Assembly: GCA_946122785.1 (NCBI GenBank)
Contig: CAMGYJ010000005.1
Coordinates: 66,786,200-66,850,199, forward strand
Direction of reading: 5' to 3'
Origin: Linum tenue
Taxonomy: Eukaryota > Streptophyta > Magnoliopsida > Malpighiales > Linaceae
DNA: 64,000 nucleotides
The notes beneath the pieces are model-generated. The model saw only the letters and a program-made list of their open reading frames with translations, did no database searches and was not told where the DNA came from. Shown here in pieces: positions 13,481 to 24,903 of this stretch (positions are counted from its first letter, which is position 1; every line of letters begins with the position of its first letter). The position numbers and the translations under genes were made by a program.

Positions 13481-13754
13481 AAAAACATAACCACTCCCCC
13501 CTTCTTCAAATTTCAGCAACAAAAATCGAGCATAATACACAGAACAGACATTTTTCGGTATGTTGAGACTTTTCGTATTATAGTCTAATTATGTTTTTAG
13601 TAGTTATAGTATGATTAAATTTTTGTATTATGTTGTTGTTAGTTAGTTGAATTTATGTTCGTTAGTTATGAGATGGATAATATTAGTTGTACAATATGAT
13701 TTTGGTTAATTTTACTGTCTTTAAGCTAATAGATACTTATTGTAAATTGTAGAT

Positions 13755-15895
13755 ATGGGTAAATTCAAGAAGTTTCATCTTACTATTCGGTGGAATGGAA
13801 GGGTGACAAACTCTGACATAGGCATTGATTATGAGGACGGCGAATCCATTATGCTGAAAATTGATTCCCGATTCATTTTTCAAGAACTCTGTGATCTTTG
13901 TGCAGAAAGGGTTTGTACGAGCGGACAGACAAGACTTGGCAAAATTACTTACCGATATCCAGACATGAGTGCTGGCGGGGTCGTGTTCCAAGAAGTTGTC
14001 ATAAACGATGATGACGCGGTTACGATGATGTTACAGTTCCTAAGCGATAACCAAGTCCGGCTTGCAGAGGTGTATGTTGAGACCGAGGCGGTCGGTGAAT
14101 CTCATTCTCACCAGTATTCTTATGATGATGGTTTTGCAGGAGGGTACGAATGGGGTGGTAGTTCGAGCAACTACCAAGGCGGTGGTTATACAGGAGGTTA
14201 CGGGGAGGGTGGTGGTTCAATCAACTACGGTGGATCGAGTAGTGCAGGATGGGACAAATACTCGCAACCTCCTCAACCAGCCGATGGTGTTGAATGGCCT
14301 GCTTGGGGGCCAGAGTGGTCTGAAATCGAGAATAACATTCGATCAGGGCGTACTTCACATGAGCGAGAGGACGATGTTGGTGATCGTGGTCATGCTGATC
14401 CTTCTAGCCCGAGCTATCCATTCGAGTCGAGCGACGAGGATACTGAGGAAGATTTCAGATCAGTGAGCGAGGAGGAGGAAGATACTGCTGATAACGAGGA
14501 TGAGGCGGCATTTCGTGAGGCACCCACGCCATATTACACACAAGTTCCAACTCAATTTTTACATAGTCAGAATGATCCCCCCGACTTTGTCCCTATGCCA
14601 GTGTACAATCCGACGGCCAATTTGGAGGTGGGTATGGCGTTCACATCGAAAGACGCTGTGCAGGATGCTTTTACAGAAGAGGCGTTGAGGCGCAATTTCG
14701 AGTGGAAGGTAAAATATTCTGACAGTAAACAACTACATGTCATATGCAAGCATGATGCAGAGGGTTGTACGTGGCAACTGCGGGCTGCAAATATGAAGAG
14801 AAAGGGTGCTTGGGTGATTCGCAAAGCTGAGACGATCCACACATGCTCCTCTTCTATACTTTCCCAAGATCACAGGCAACTTAAAGCAAAGAAGGTTGGG
14901 AGAACTATTAAGCACCTTATAGAAGCACAACCAGATATCAAGGTGAAAGCTATCATGGCAGAGGTGAAGGATCGACATTCTTACACGATACGGTACAAAA
15001 AAGCATGACATGGTAAGCAGAAAGCCATGGCTGAGGTGTATGGTGATTGGGAGGATTCGTATGCTTTACTCCCTAGACTTATGAGAGCAATGGAGGAGTC
15101 CAATCCTGGGACTGTTTTCGTCCCAGTATACAACAATGTATACACTGAAGGTCAAGAGTTGCCCATGTGGACGTTCCATATGGACAACGGGGCCAGATGG
15201 GGCATTGCAACTACCAACCATGGAGAAAGTATAAATAATGTGTACAAGGGTCTTCGAGCGATGCCTATTTCTGTCATCATGGAGATGTCTTACTGGAAGG
15301 TCAACGAGTGGCGAGTTGCTCGGCTACAGCAAGCTATAGGGAGGGAGTTGCAAGGTCATTCAATAGCACATGACGTATTCGCTCAAATGCAGAAGAACGA
15401 TGAAAAATCAAGTAAGCATAAGGTTGTTCTTTTTGACCGCAGTGAAGGAATATTCGCTGTCGAAACAGGTATATGGGGTGGAGGGAGACGTGGTCACAAT
15501 CGTCAAACGGTGAAGTTGCACTACGAATTAGGGGAGTGTTCTTGTCAAAAGTATCAGAACGAAAGGATACCCTGTTCACATGCAATGGCGGTTGCTAAGT
15601 CAATAACCATGAACAGAAACAGCCTGGTGAGTCCTTACTACACTGAACAAGCGATACGGAACTCATATAATGCAGCTTTGAGCCCCATGCCAGATGAAGC
15701 GTATTGGCCTATATACGATGAAAAGTTGATTATCCCACCGCTGCACCTAAAACGCACCAAAGGCCGTCTAGAGTTGAAAGGATACACAATGAGATGGATC
15801 AAGTTGAACGGACGAGAAGGGGACCGAAGCGATGCTCTAAGTGCAGACAACCTGGTCACGACAAGAGGCGTTGCCCAGGACAACCATCAACTTAA
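13755..15895 (+). pseudogene. MuDR-type transposase lacking its DDE catalytic core
   Basis: The ATG at 13755 follows a leader-intron acceptor. The first 417 residues hold a charged N-terminal domain (KFKKFHLTIRWNG...), a Gly/Tyr-rich stretch, an acidic stretch and the MuDR DNA-binding domain (about residues 288-400: VGMAFTSKDAVQDAF, CKHDAEGCTWQLRA, HTCSSS). A TGA at 15006-15008 stands where the family has Trp in KKAWHGKQKA; the same frame then continues with GDWEDSYALLPRLM and NPGT. Only about 20 residues separate NPGT from WTFHMDNGARWGIATTNHGES, whereas intact family members have roughly 200 residues with the DDE triad between them. A SWIM zinc finger follows (CSCQKYQNERIPCSH, from 15537; C-x-C-x9-C-x-H). 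A frameshift near 15800-15830 moves the C-terminal zinc knuckle CSKCRQPGHDKRRC into another frame, ending at the stop at 15893-15895. It is inactive as an enzyme but keeps its DNA-binding parts. Confidence 0.93.
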
Positions 15896-16358
15896 TTTGC
15901 ATTTACTTGTATTCTGCTACTAAATTGATCGCTTGTTTAATTTTTCATTACCGTTTGCATTTGAAGTCCAGTATTTTGTTAACTCTAAAATGTTCTCCTT
16001 GTCGATACGATCGCGCTGCCGCAAACGGCTCGTTATTTCGACCTCAAACGAATAAGATACGCGCGTTTTAGTTTTTAGTACGCAAAAGATACTTTAACGA
16101 TACGATCGCGCTTTGAACTTACTTATCTCACTCGTTTGAACTCGGAATTGGGATCTGTAAAATTCTATGTGATCGTGGTTGATTTTCCCAACTTTTTCGT
16201 GTTGAGGGGAGATACTGATTCTTGATAAAATGATCCAGAAAATTCATTCGACAACTTAGGTGCGTAGGATAGTTTTTAGACAATGCAAACTCAAATAAGA
16301 ACACCTAAAAAGCACAAAAACAACATGGATAGTTCACTACAATGATAAAACGATAAAT

Positions 16359-19056
16359 TCACTCATTTGCTTCATTTTGGCCCCCATCTCCACCTCTTCC
16401 TCCTCGTCCTCCACGACGTCCTCGACCCCTTCTTCCCCCTTCCGCCGCTGCTTCTTGGCGGGCTCGCTCAACGGCTGGTCGCGGATTTCTCTTGACCCGA
16501 GCCCCAACTGGGGTTACATATGGTGGTGGTGGTGGCTGAGATGGACCGGTAGCTTGACGAATGATCGGGGGGAACGGAGTTTGTTGTTGCGGGGTCTGAT
16601 ACATCGAACTCTGTTGCTGATGTTGGAATTGAGAGAACCCATGAGAGAAAGTGTCCCATTCCTAAGATGCTCCACGACTCGATGACCCTCCACCGGCATC
16701 CGCTGCAGGTGCCCACTGGTACTCGAACGGTTCAGGGAGCTCGGTTGCTTGAGTTGTACGCACCTCTTCGAACGTAGGCAGAGGCCTGCGTTTGCTCCTT
16801 CGTGGGGGCTCAAGAGGGGGCACAATGGGTGCATCATCACGGAATGAGGGTCGTGCCGGGGCAGGAACGGGAGGATATGCCACGACATCCCTCCTTTGCT
16901 CTCTGGTGCAACTCAGGAGGTTGTTCATAAGTCGGGTCAACCAAGTAGTCTTCCGCTCATCCATGGTTGGAGCACTTTCGAGAGTGTACTTGGTGTGTTC
17001 CAAACCATCAACCTAAGGAAAGCACAAAATATATAAAATTAACTAAACCTTAAAATAAATATATTTTAGAATGAGCGAGATTAGGATGACTTACCAACGA
17101 ACCCATCACAGCACCTTGCTTTGACACCCATCTCATGGTGAACTTCCGATACCACTGCATGTACCCATCGTGGTAGCCCATCGGTCTCGTCTCCGGCATC
17201 CCTTGCACCACCCATTGGTGTCGATTCTCCCAGATGTTGATGTAGAATCCATGCTTTCGCTGCCAGTTCTTTGACGAATGTCGGAGGTCCATAGCATGTA
17301 GCTCCCTGAAACCTGCTGGCGGGTCTTGTGGAATTGGTTGCTCCATTCGATATTGCCTCAGGGATCGATCGGGTAGGTGCCATTCCACCATGTGCCAGCA
17401 GATTAATGGCACCTTGCACAACCATGTGTCGTGATCCAGAGGGTGCCTAAGATGATGCAGCTCAACCACTTCACGTGGATATGGATCCCATATAACCTAT
17501 ATCCATTCAAAAAATCGGAATTAACGACCATTTACTTTGACAAAATTTAACTTGTTCAAATATGGACAAAACATGATTACCTGATTCCACCATGGTTTAT
17601 CTAACTCAGAACGATAAAACAGTAACGAATGCTCAGGTTGATGGTCATTCGTATTTGCTCCTATCCACCTTGTAAGTAAAAGTACGGAATCAATTTAATT
17701 GAAATATAGCTAAGCATATAATAAATTAAATTGGTCTAAGTACGGAATAAATTTAATTTAAATCTAGCTAAGCATGTAATCAAAATTAAATTGGGCTAAG
17801 TACGGAATAAATTCAAATTAAATCTAGCTAATGTAATAAAATTTAAATTGGGCTAAGTACGGGATAAATTCAATTTATTTCTAGCTCAAGCATGTAATAA
17901 AATTTAAATTGAGCTAAGTACGAAATAAACTTACTTGACACCGAATGGGAGATTTTGCAGAAAGTTGAGCTCATCATCGTTTCTCCGGTATGGACGTGGG
18001 TCGAGAGGTGCGAACATTGGAAGATGCTCCCATACCCACAGTTGTAGGATGAACATCGCAGCACCAGCTTGCTTTGCCCCAACCTTCGAGCAAGTACACA
18101 GCTCCCGGTATACGCCCGCTAGCACGGCCGATCCCCAACTCTTTTGCCCGATTGCATCCCAATCACCTGTGAGCAACTCCAACCATATGCCTTGAATCCA
18201 CCGGTTGGACTTGTCGGGGAACAAAAATCCACCCACCAAACCAATGAGGTAGATGCGGGCGTAGCGCTCGACTTGTTCTTCCGGTGTCTCATCATTGATT
18301 ACAACCTCTTGCTGGATGTGAGACACCAGCCACGGGACCGACACTTGGCCCGCATTCAACGGTGGATGCCCCCGTCCTTGGATTGGAGTGGTGGTCGGCA
18401 TGTCAAAGCCCAAACGATCACGTATGAGCGGCCCCCAACCTCCTTCGGGTTTGGTCTGGGGACCAATGACGGCATCCCCAGAAATAGGCATCCCGGTGAG
18501 GATCGCCACGTCTTCGAGGGTGATCGTCATTTCCCCCTCCGCAAGGTGGAACGTATGGGTCTCGGGACGCCATCGTTCCGCCATTGCCGTAAGCAGATCG
18601 TTGTCGATTTCGATCCGCAAGAAATGACGCAACATTCCCAAACCTGTCCTCGCTATATAGGGCTCCAACCTTGGATGCCAAGCGGGCAAGTTATTGGTCC
18701 CTTTATGAACCACGGGAACAAGCGATTCCTAAAAAAAATAGGGAAAACAACAATTTATTAGATTAAATAAAGCAAAATAAAACCTTAGAAAATAATAAAA
18801 TAAAGCAAGAATACTCAAAAAGTTACCGGATTGTTATCCCAAATAGCACGGGAGCGATGAGCTTCTTGATCGGTTAAGAGACTCGCATCCCTTGGGCCAT
18901 AATGGATATACAATCGAGGATCGTATATCTCGGCACCCATCTATTAAAAAGTAATGAAATCAGAGATTGTTTTGATAAATAAAACAAAAAATCATATTCT
19001 TTCGATTAAAAAAAATTCTTAAACAAAAAACCTACACGAAGAGCCTCTTCGTCCAT
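16359..19056 (-). CDS. Plant mobile domain (PMD) protein of a MULE, six exons, one in-frame TAG
   Basis: Exons on the minus strand: 19056-19036, 18940-18827, 18728-17935, 17668-17581, 17496-17095 and 17012-16359; all introns are GT-AG and phases agree. The product begins MDEEALRMGAEIYDPRLYIH and contains PMD (PF10536) signatures: MAERWRPETHTFHLAEGEM, TLEDVAILTGMP, a Trp-rich middle (RWIQGIWLELL, LQLWVWEHLP) and the conserved ELHHLRHP and ELHAMDLRHS blocks. This family includes the Arabidopsis nuclear proteins MAIN and MAIL1, which help silence transposons, and is also carried by plant MULEs and gypsy elements. A TAG at 16662-16664 would end the protein at 589 residues; the same frame continues 100 codons through a Pro-rich and RG-rich tail (GRGRRGGRGGRGG) to TGA at 16359. 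The TAG may be a recent disabling mutation or a tolerated truncation. A TATA box lies at 19283-19290. Confidence 0.88.
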
Positions 19057-19282
19057 TTTTTGGCGTAGGCCGGACAGAGGTTCGACGAGTTTAGGTTTGT
19101 AAGGGACGAGAACTTAGCGGGACGGGGGCTTTAGGGTCAAACTCTAGTAATTCTTTCTGATGTGGAAGATCGGACTTAGCCGCAACCACAGAGCATACTT
19201 AGAACGAGACTAGAGCAAATAAATTGAGGGAGGAAGAAGTGAAATGTTTGTGGGGTGAGTTGAAAGTGAAAGGGGAAGGGGG

Positions 19283-19290
19283 TATTTATA
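19283..19290 (-). promoter_or_regulatory. TATA box of the PMD gene
   Basis: On the minus strand CTATAAATACC lies about 230 bp upstream of the PMD start codon, inside the right MULE arm. The motif and its position inside the arm mirror the transposase promoter at 13454, so each arm seems to carry an inward-facing promoter. Confidence 0.55.
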
Positions 19291-19319
19291 GTTGGGGGAA
19301 GGGGGGGAGCAGTCTGCGC

Positions 19320-19874
19320 AGCAGTTATTAGGGGTCCATTCACCGCGTTTGAGGGACGCGGTGAAGGCCTCGCTGTTCCCAAACACGGTTTCTCCGTGTC
19401 GACGTGGCTAGCTGTGAGGCGTCGGATCGTGGGAAGAAAACCACGATCCGCACCTCACCGCATCTAACGGCCACGCTGAAAGCACAATGGCGTGGATCGC
19501 TGACGTAAACAAACACGGGGTATTCACCGTGTTTGTCTAACGCGGTGAATGCCCCGCGTCTGTCCACGTCAGCCTAATCACTGTGGTCAACTAAAACGGT
19601 GAAGTAATCACCATTTTGTATTAAAACGGTGATTACTTCACCGTCTCAGTTTAAAACGGTGATGCATTCACCGTTTTAGTTTAAAACGGTGAATACGTCA
19701 CCGTTCTTTTTTAAAACGGTGAAATTATCACCGTGTTTGTTTAACGCGGTGATAATCTTCACCGCTTTTGTCAAAAACGGTGATGCTCAAACATGTGTAC
19801 TTTTGGAAATTTTTTTATAACTTATGTATTTTGGAAATTTTTTTTAATAACTAGTGTACTTTGGGATTTTTTCC
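19320..19874. repeat. Right terminal arm of the MULE with CGGTGA/TCACCG array
   Basis: Mirror image of the left arm: 16 exact copies of CGGTGA or TCACCG between about 19339 and 19790, plus one degenerate TCACCA, in the same short-loop pairs, separated by spacers such as GTTTAAAA. It ends GGGATTTTTTCC, the inverse of the left terminus. Part of this arm (about 19360-19560) carries extra GC-rich sequence with more widely spaced pairs. Confidence 0.9.
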
Positions 19875-20284
19875 ATTTTCGCAAATACGGATAAAGTCAG
19901 GGGGCACGAAGTGAAATTAAGACCAACTAATCCCCGCACATAATCTAATCAGATTAAGGCGGGAGATTAATTGAAATTTGATTAGCCTTCCTGTTTCCGT
20001 ACTGTCTTCCACAAAGGCACAAACCAAAGATTGGGCACTCCATTAAGCCTCCATTAAACCTCTCTTCTTTAGTTCTCTTTCTCATCCACTCTCTCGCAGA
20101 GGAAAAAATAACAACTCCGTCTGCACAGAAAAAGAGGAGGGGAGACCAAAGCGCCATTCCGCGCTACCCAACACTCTCTCTAGTTCCTTCTTTCCTCCCT
20201 CTTCTTCCTCAGAGTATCTATCTGGCAGCGACGGTTCTTCTTCTCTCAAACAGATTTTTCGCCATCGGAATTCTCCCTAATCCC

Positions 20285-22575
20285 ATGGCGGATCTGTACG
20301 GTGCAGCTCCATCCCCTCCTTCCGCCGCCCCGCCTCCGCCCACCGAGACAGAGGAAATCTCGTCTTTCCTCCACCAGTTCCTCCACAACACTTCCTCCGC
20401 TTCCTCCCCCAAATTCATGTTCCAACACCCTCACTTCTCATCTCCGCCGCCGCCAAATCAGCACCACTTCCCACCTCCACCGGACGCCGCCCTGCCGCTG
20501 GAGTTCCTGGATCGCCACCACCGCTCCAACTCCGGCGTCAATTTCTCCGATCCCAGTCTCTACTTCGGCAGAGATCCCCGCGGTGTCGAGGACGCTGCCG
20601 CCGCCGACGCGGCGGCGGGATCGAAGCGGGGATGCGTGACCGTGGAGAATGATCTCGGGTCCGGCGATTTCAGCTGCGACAGTGGGGTGAGATTGGGAAT
20701 GAATTCATGCCTCTTTTTTTAGGTCTTCGAGGAAAGAATTTATTGGGTTTAGCGAGGGATTATGGGGTTTAATAGTTGTTTAATCTTCCTAATTAAGGAG
20801 TGTGGTTTAAATCTTAATTTAATATGGATATCCATTGTTTAAGGGCGGAGAAGGGTCAGAGATGCCTGCGGAGACAGGAGGAAAGCCTCGAGGCTCGTCC
20901 AAGAGGAGCAGAGCAGCAGAAGTTCACAATTTATCTGAAAAGGTTAGGCCGTTTTCAGCTAAAAAGCATAACAGAACAGTATTAATTATCTTTGTTTGAC
21001 ATCTAAATTTGAATTAATTGTTTGGGTTGTACCTAATTATCTTATCCTGAAATGGGTGAGCAGAGGAGGAGAAGCAGGATCAACGAGAAAATGAAAGCTT
21101 TACAGAACCTGATACCAAATTCTAACAAGGTGAGATAAAAGGTTCTCGTCTCTGAATTGAAAAGCTTTTTTGGTGGGAGTTGACTGATTCTTGATAGAAT
21201 GTTCTGCGGCTTTTGCTTGTCGTATTCCTTGTATTAGACGGATAAGGCATCCATGCTGGATGAAGCCATTGAATACTTGAAGCAGCTTCAGCTCCAAGTC
21301 CAGGTCCGTTATCTTTTCCCCTTTAAATGGTTGATGATCATATGTAGTAGTTAGTTCCTAGTCTGAAGCTTATCTGTCACAACCAGCAAAGGTAATGCAT
21401 GGATCCAAAAGCTTGGATCTTGGTTTACCTCATGCAAATGGTATCACAGTGAACTAAGGATCTTGGTGAGTCATTCAAATGGATCTAGCTGTTGAAGTGT
21501 TTGACATTAGAAGTTTATGTCTTGGTTCAGACCTTACCATCTTGTTATACTTTGCCTGTCTAGTTGGGATGAAATGAATGAAGCATCAAATTGATGTTCT
21601 TGCACTAACTTCTAATGTGCGACCATAAGTCAATCCCTACCGGAACTATAAAGGCTTGAACTTTATTCTCATGTGCTTGCCACCTTCTTGAAGCCATGTG
21701 TTTTTCATTCTTTAAAAGGTTAGAAGTGCAAACCAGTCTCTTGAAAGTCTATTTCAAGTGTAAGTTAGGTCCAGGTCTGAGGTGTGATTGCATAAGCTGA
21801 CTGGAAAAGATGATCTTTCTGTTGAATTTAGGTTTCAGCTGTGACAATGACGGGTGTAGGGATATCTGTGGTCTCTATCAGAGCTTGTTGTTTCAATCCA
21901 ATAGGAGAAACGTGCTGCAAAATGTGTTTTAAGGGACCCCTTTTCATTCGTTTTCCTGCCCCCAAATGAGCTTAGTTAGAGTTCAAGGAATGTTATTGTT
22001 TTGGTTTATTGAATGTTCGAGGAATGTTATTAACATGTCATTAACATCCATCTTTCTGTCTTTATTGTGGGTTTCTGCAGATGTTGACATTGAGGAATGG
22101 ATTAAGTTTACATCCAATGTGCTTACCTGGACTACTACAGCCAATGCAACTGCCTCTATCAGGATTGAGTTTCGAAGAAGGAAATGGACTGATGAATACC
22201 ACTACATTAACGGGTACCTTCTCTGCAAATGAAGAAACCTCTGCTGCTCAACCTGGTCTTAATCTTCCTAACCAGTGTACAGTATCGAATCAGCCACCTT
22301 CCGGAACAAACAACATTCCCTCTTCTTCTGAGAACCCTTTTGCTTTCGAGCAGCCGTACCATGTTCTTTATGGGTCTCTTAATCTAACCTCATCATCTCC
22401 AAAGGTATAAATCTCAGAATGTTCGTCACTGAATCTAACCAACTCTGTCCTCCTCAAGAGAGCTCACCATTCTTTGTTTTTCTTGTATCTGAAGGAAATC
22501 TGCAGGGAAGGTACATCAGCAGCAGCAGGAGCATCACAAGTAGATACTACGAACCGAGCTTTGAATACCTCTTGA
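20285..22575 (+). CDS. SPT: SPATULA/ALCATRAZ-type bHLH transcription factor
   Basis: Six exons with GT-AG introns and all phase-0 junctions: 20285-20686, 20844-20942, 21064-21129, 21238-21303, 22081-22404 and 22495-22575, giving 345 residues. The bHLH spans about residues 154-211: AAEVHNLSEKRRRSRINEKM, then ALQNLIPNSNK, then TDKASMLDEAIEYLKQLQLQ, followed by the family hallmark MLTLRNGLSLHPMCLPG. The H-E-R triad of the basic region (HNLSEKRRR) predicts E-box/G-box binding. An N-terminal EISSFLHQFL helix (residues 24-33) matches the conserved amphipathic motif of SPT/ALC. These nuclear factors act in carpel and fruit margin growth, seed dormancy and light/temperature growth control. The C-terminal tail is poorly conserved, so SPT versus ALC rests mainly on the region just after the bHLH. 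No defects seen; a MULE ends about 400 bp upstream. Confidence 0.95.
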
Positions 22576-23239
22576 TCGGGGGTTTCATAAGTGACCCCTT
22601 TTGATTAACACCAGCGGCAGGATCGCCTACCAACAGTTACCCTCCTTCCTCGGTTTCTCTCTTACGCTGAATACCATAGAAGCTGCTGCAACTTTAGTAC
22701 TGAAAGTGAAAACTGCTGCTGTTGCTGACGAATGACACTTTTTGCCTTTTGATGATGTTATAAAGTTGTAACAGGGTATCACAAATTTGTGACAGACAAG
22801 GACAACCCTTTGGTTAACTTCAATAGAAATGCTGCTATGTTTCCTCTTCTTCAATGACAAAAAAGCCAGGAGTTTTCCAAGATTAATGAAAGGGTTAGCT
22901 AAATTGCATAAAAAATGAAGTGTCGGTGTGGCAAAGTAGAGCAATTATTTGTAGGAGGGAAGGAAGCTTGAGTAAAAGTCTGTCAGTGATGGGAGGAGTG
23001 ACGTTCACTGAAAATGAAATCATTTCTTCGGCTTAAAAAACCCGAGAAAAGGCTTTCCTGAAACTGAAATGGAAGCTTTATGTTAATTTATTTTGATAAT
23101 GTTGACTCATATTGTTCAAAAACCATGAAGATGTTACAGATATATAGTCATATAGACGGTTACAGTTTGCAAGAACTAGAGGGATACCCAAACTCTGAAG
23201 TTTTCTCTAACCACATCTATGAAACTAGCAGACGCAGTT
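22576..23239. other. 3' flank of the SPT-like gene
   Basis: Contains the 3' untranslated region and spacer. No other gene or paired repeat is visible before the next MULE. Confidence 0.5.
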
Positions 23240-23248
23240 GTTTTTGCA

Positions 23249-24894
23249 GGGTTAAAGACACATTTGGTCACTGAGATTACTAAATTGGGACATGTTTAGT
23301 CACTAGAAAAAATTAATATAAATTTTAGTCACTCGAATTACTGGAACAGGTCACATTTAGTCACTCTCCGTTAGTCTCCGTCCAACTCTGTTAATGAAGT
23401 CTGTTAAGTGCTGATGTGGCAAACAGAGGTGCCTAGTCAGCGCCGTTTTGAGTCGGAAATGGTCAAACCCGACCCGCCACGTCACTAAACCCGCCATGTC
23501 ATATGCCCAACCAACCCATGCACCCACCCGACCCATAAACCAAACCCAACCTTTCTGATTCCACTTCTCTTCTCCGATTCCTCATTTTCCTTTCCATCTC
23601 CCCCCATCTCTCCCTTCTGATTTCTTCCTCCAATCCCATACAAAACCCAATCGTTTTTCACGTCTCCAAAGATTCTGCAACTCTTCAGTACACCACCGTC
23701 ATCCGCAACTTCAATTTGCTCCAATCCATCAAGCTCGTAATCAATCTCTAACAGGAGATATTCAAAGAAATCAAGGAAAAAGCAACAATTGAAAGGGTTG
23801 AATTCTCAGTTCCCAGAGGGTTTCTTCGCGGCCGACGTTCAGCAACAACAACAGTAGCGATGACTTCTTTTCCTGATTCAAAACCGCCGGCTGGGCTTCT
23901 AAAATTTTTGGGTTTGAGTTGACAAGAACGGAGTTCTAGTAGCGGGATTACAGATATGCCGGTGTTCGTCTGCGAATCGGACTTGGCGGCTTCTCTCATG
24001 GTCGCCGGAGAGAAGGATTGACCGGACTGAGTACGAGCGCCGGGAAGATGATGATGCTGGTCGTCGGATTTCTCGACGGTAGGTTATGGCCGAGCCGACT
24101 TCAGATTTGTCGGATGGAGATGTTTGGCAGTGATGTTTTTGTTGTTGTCGATATGGGTTTCTCGACAAGATGGTCGCCGGAGTTGAATGAGGCGGCGCTT
24201 TGACTCCAGCTGATTCGTCGCCTTTTTCTTTCGCTTCCAGACGACGGCTGGGGATGCGGGAATGGTTGATTTCAGATCTGCTCCACTTCGGCACTTCCTC
24301 ACGTCTTGGGTCCGGAGATCCCGATCGTCAGCGGTCTGGATTCATCGATTGTAGCTTGTTGCGGCAAAGCATTTGTAACAACCGGCTTTTTGATTTTTTT
24401 TTTTTTTTTGTGAATGTAGATCAGATTGTTGTGGAGAGAAATGAGAAAGGGATTTTTTTGGTTGGGTTGGGATTTGGAGGAAGAAATGTAACAGAGGAGA
24501 CGAACAGATTTGGTGTTGGGTTAGGTTGAATAGGTTTGCAGGAGGAGGTGGGAGAAAGGAGGAGAGCAGCTGCAGTGGTGGTTTTGGGGAAAGGAGGAGG
24601 TGAGAGGAAGGAGGAAGAAAGGTTTGGTTAGGTTGGGTTGGGTCTTGGGTTGGGTTTAATGACGTGGCGGGTCGGGTTTTATTTTTCTTGGGTTATATCT
24701 GGCTTATAAGGCAATTCTGTTTGCCACATCAGCACTTAACGGACTTCATTAACGGAGTTGGACGGAGACTAACGGAGAGTGACTAAATGTGACCTGTTTC
24801 AGTAATTCGAGTGACTAAAATTGATATTAATTTTTTCTAGTGACTAAACATGTCCCGATTTAGTAATCTCAGTGACCAAATGTGTCTTTAACCC
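23249..24894. mobile_element. Mutator-like non-autonomous element (1.65 kb)
   Basis: A perfect 9-bp target duplication GTTTTTGCA (23240-23248 and 24895-24903) flanks inverted ends beginning GGGTTAAAGACACATTTGGT. The inverted arms run for at least about 190 bp with strong identity and are recognisable to about 280 bp (for example the CGACCCGCCACGTCA block on the left and TGACGTGGCGGGTCGG on the right). The GC-richer interior (about 23780-24380) has no recognisable protein; it could be an acquired host fragment (Pack-MULE type), which I cannot show. The right end abuts the start of the satellite array. Confidence 0.92.
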
Positions 24895-24903
24895 GTTTTT
24901 GCA

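Larger units (their letters stand above)
13024..19874. mobile_element. Mutator-like element (MULE) carrying a defective transposase and a PMD gene
   Basis: A perfect 9-bp target duplication ATTTTCGCA (13015-13023 and 19875-19883) flanks inverted ends that start GGAAAAAATCCCA; nine-bp duplications are the hallmark of Mutator-like elements. The inverted arms are about 450-580 bp and contain the hexamer arrays described separately. Inside are two convergent genes, each starting from a TATAAATA box in its own arm: a MuDR-type transposase pseudogene (plus strand) and a plant mobile domain gene (minus strand). The transposase lacks its DDE core, so the element cannot be autonomous. The end sequence GGAAAAAATCC is shared with the MULEs at 26308-27626 and, less exactly, 42598-46741. 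Confidence 0.95.

Noticed and set aside
18144..18761. 205-codon plus-strand open frame opposite the PMD gene
   Set aside because: It is the complement of the largest PMD exon, which has clear family motifs and consistent splicing on the minus strand.
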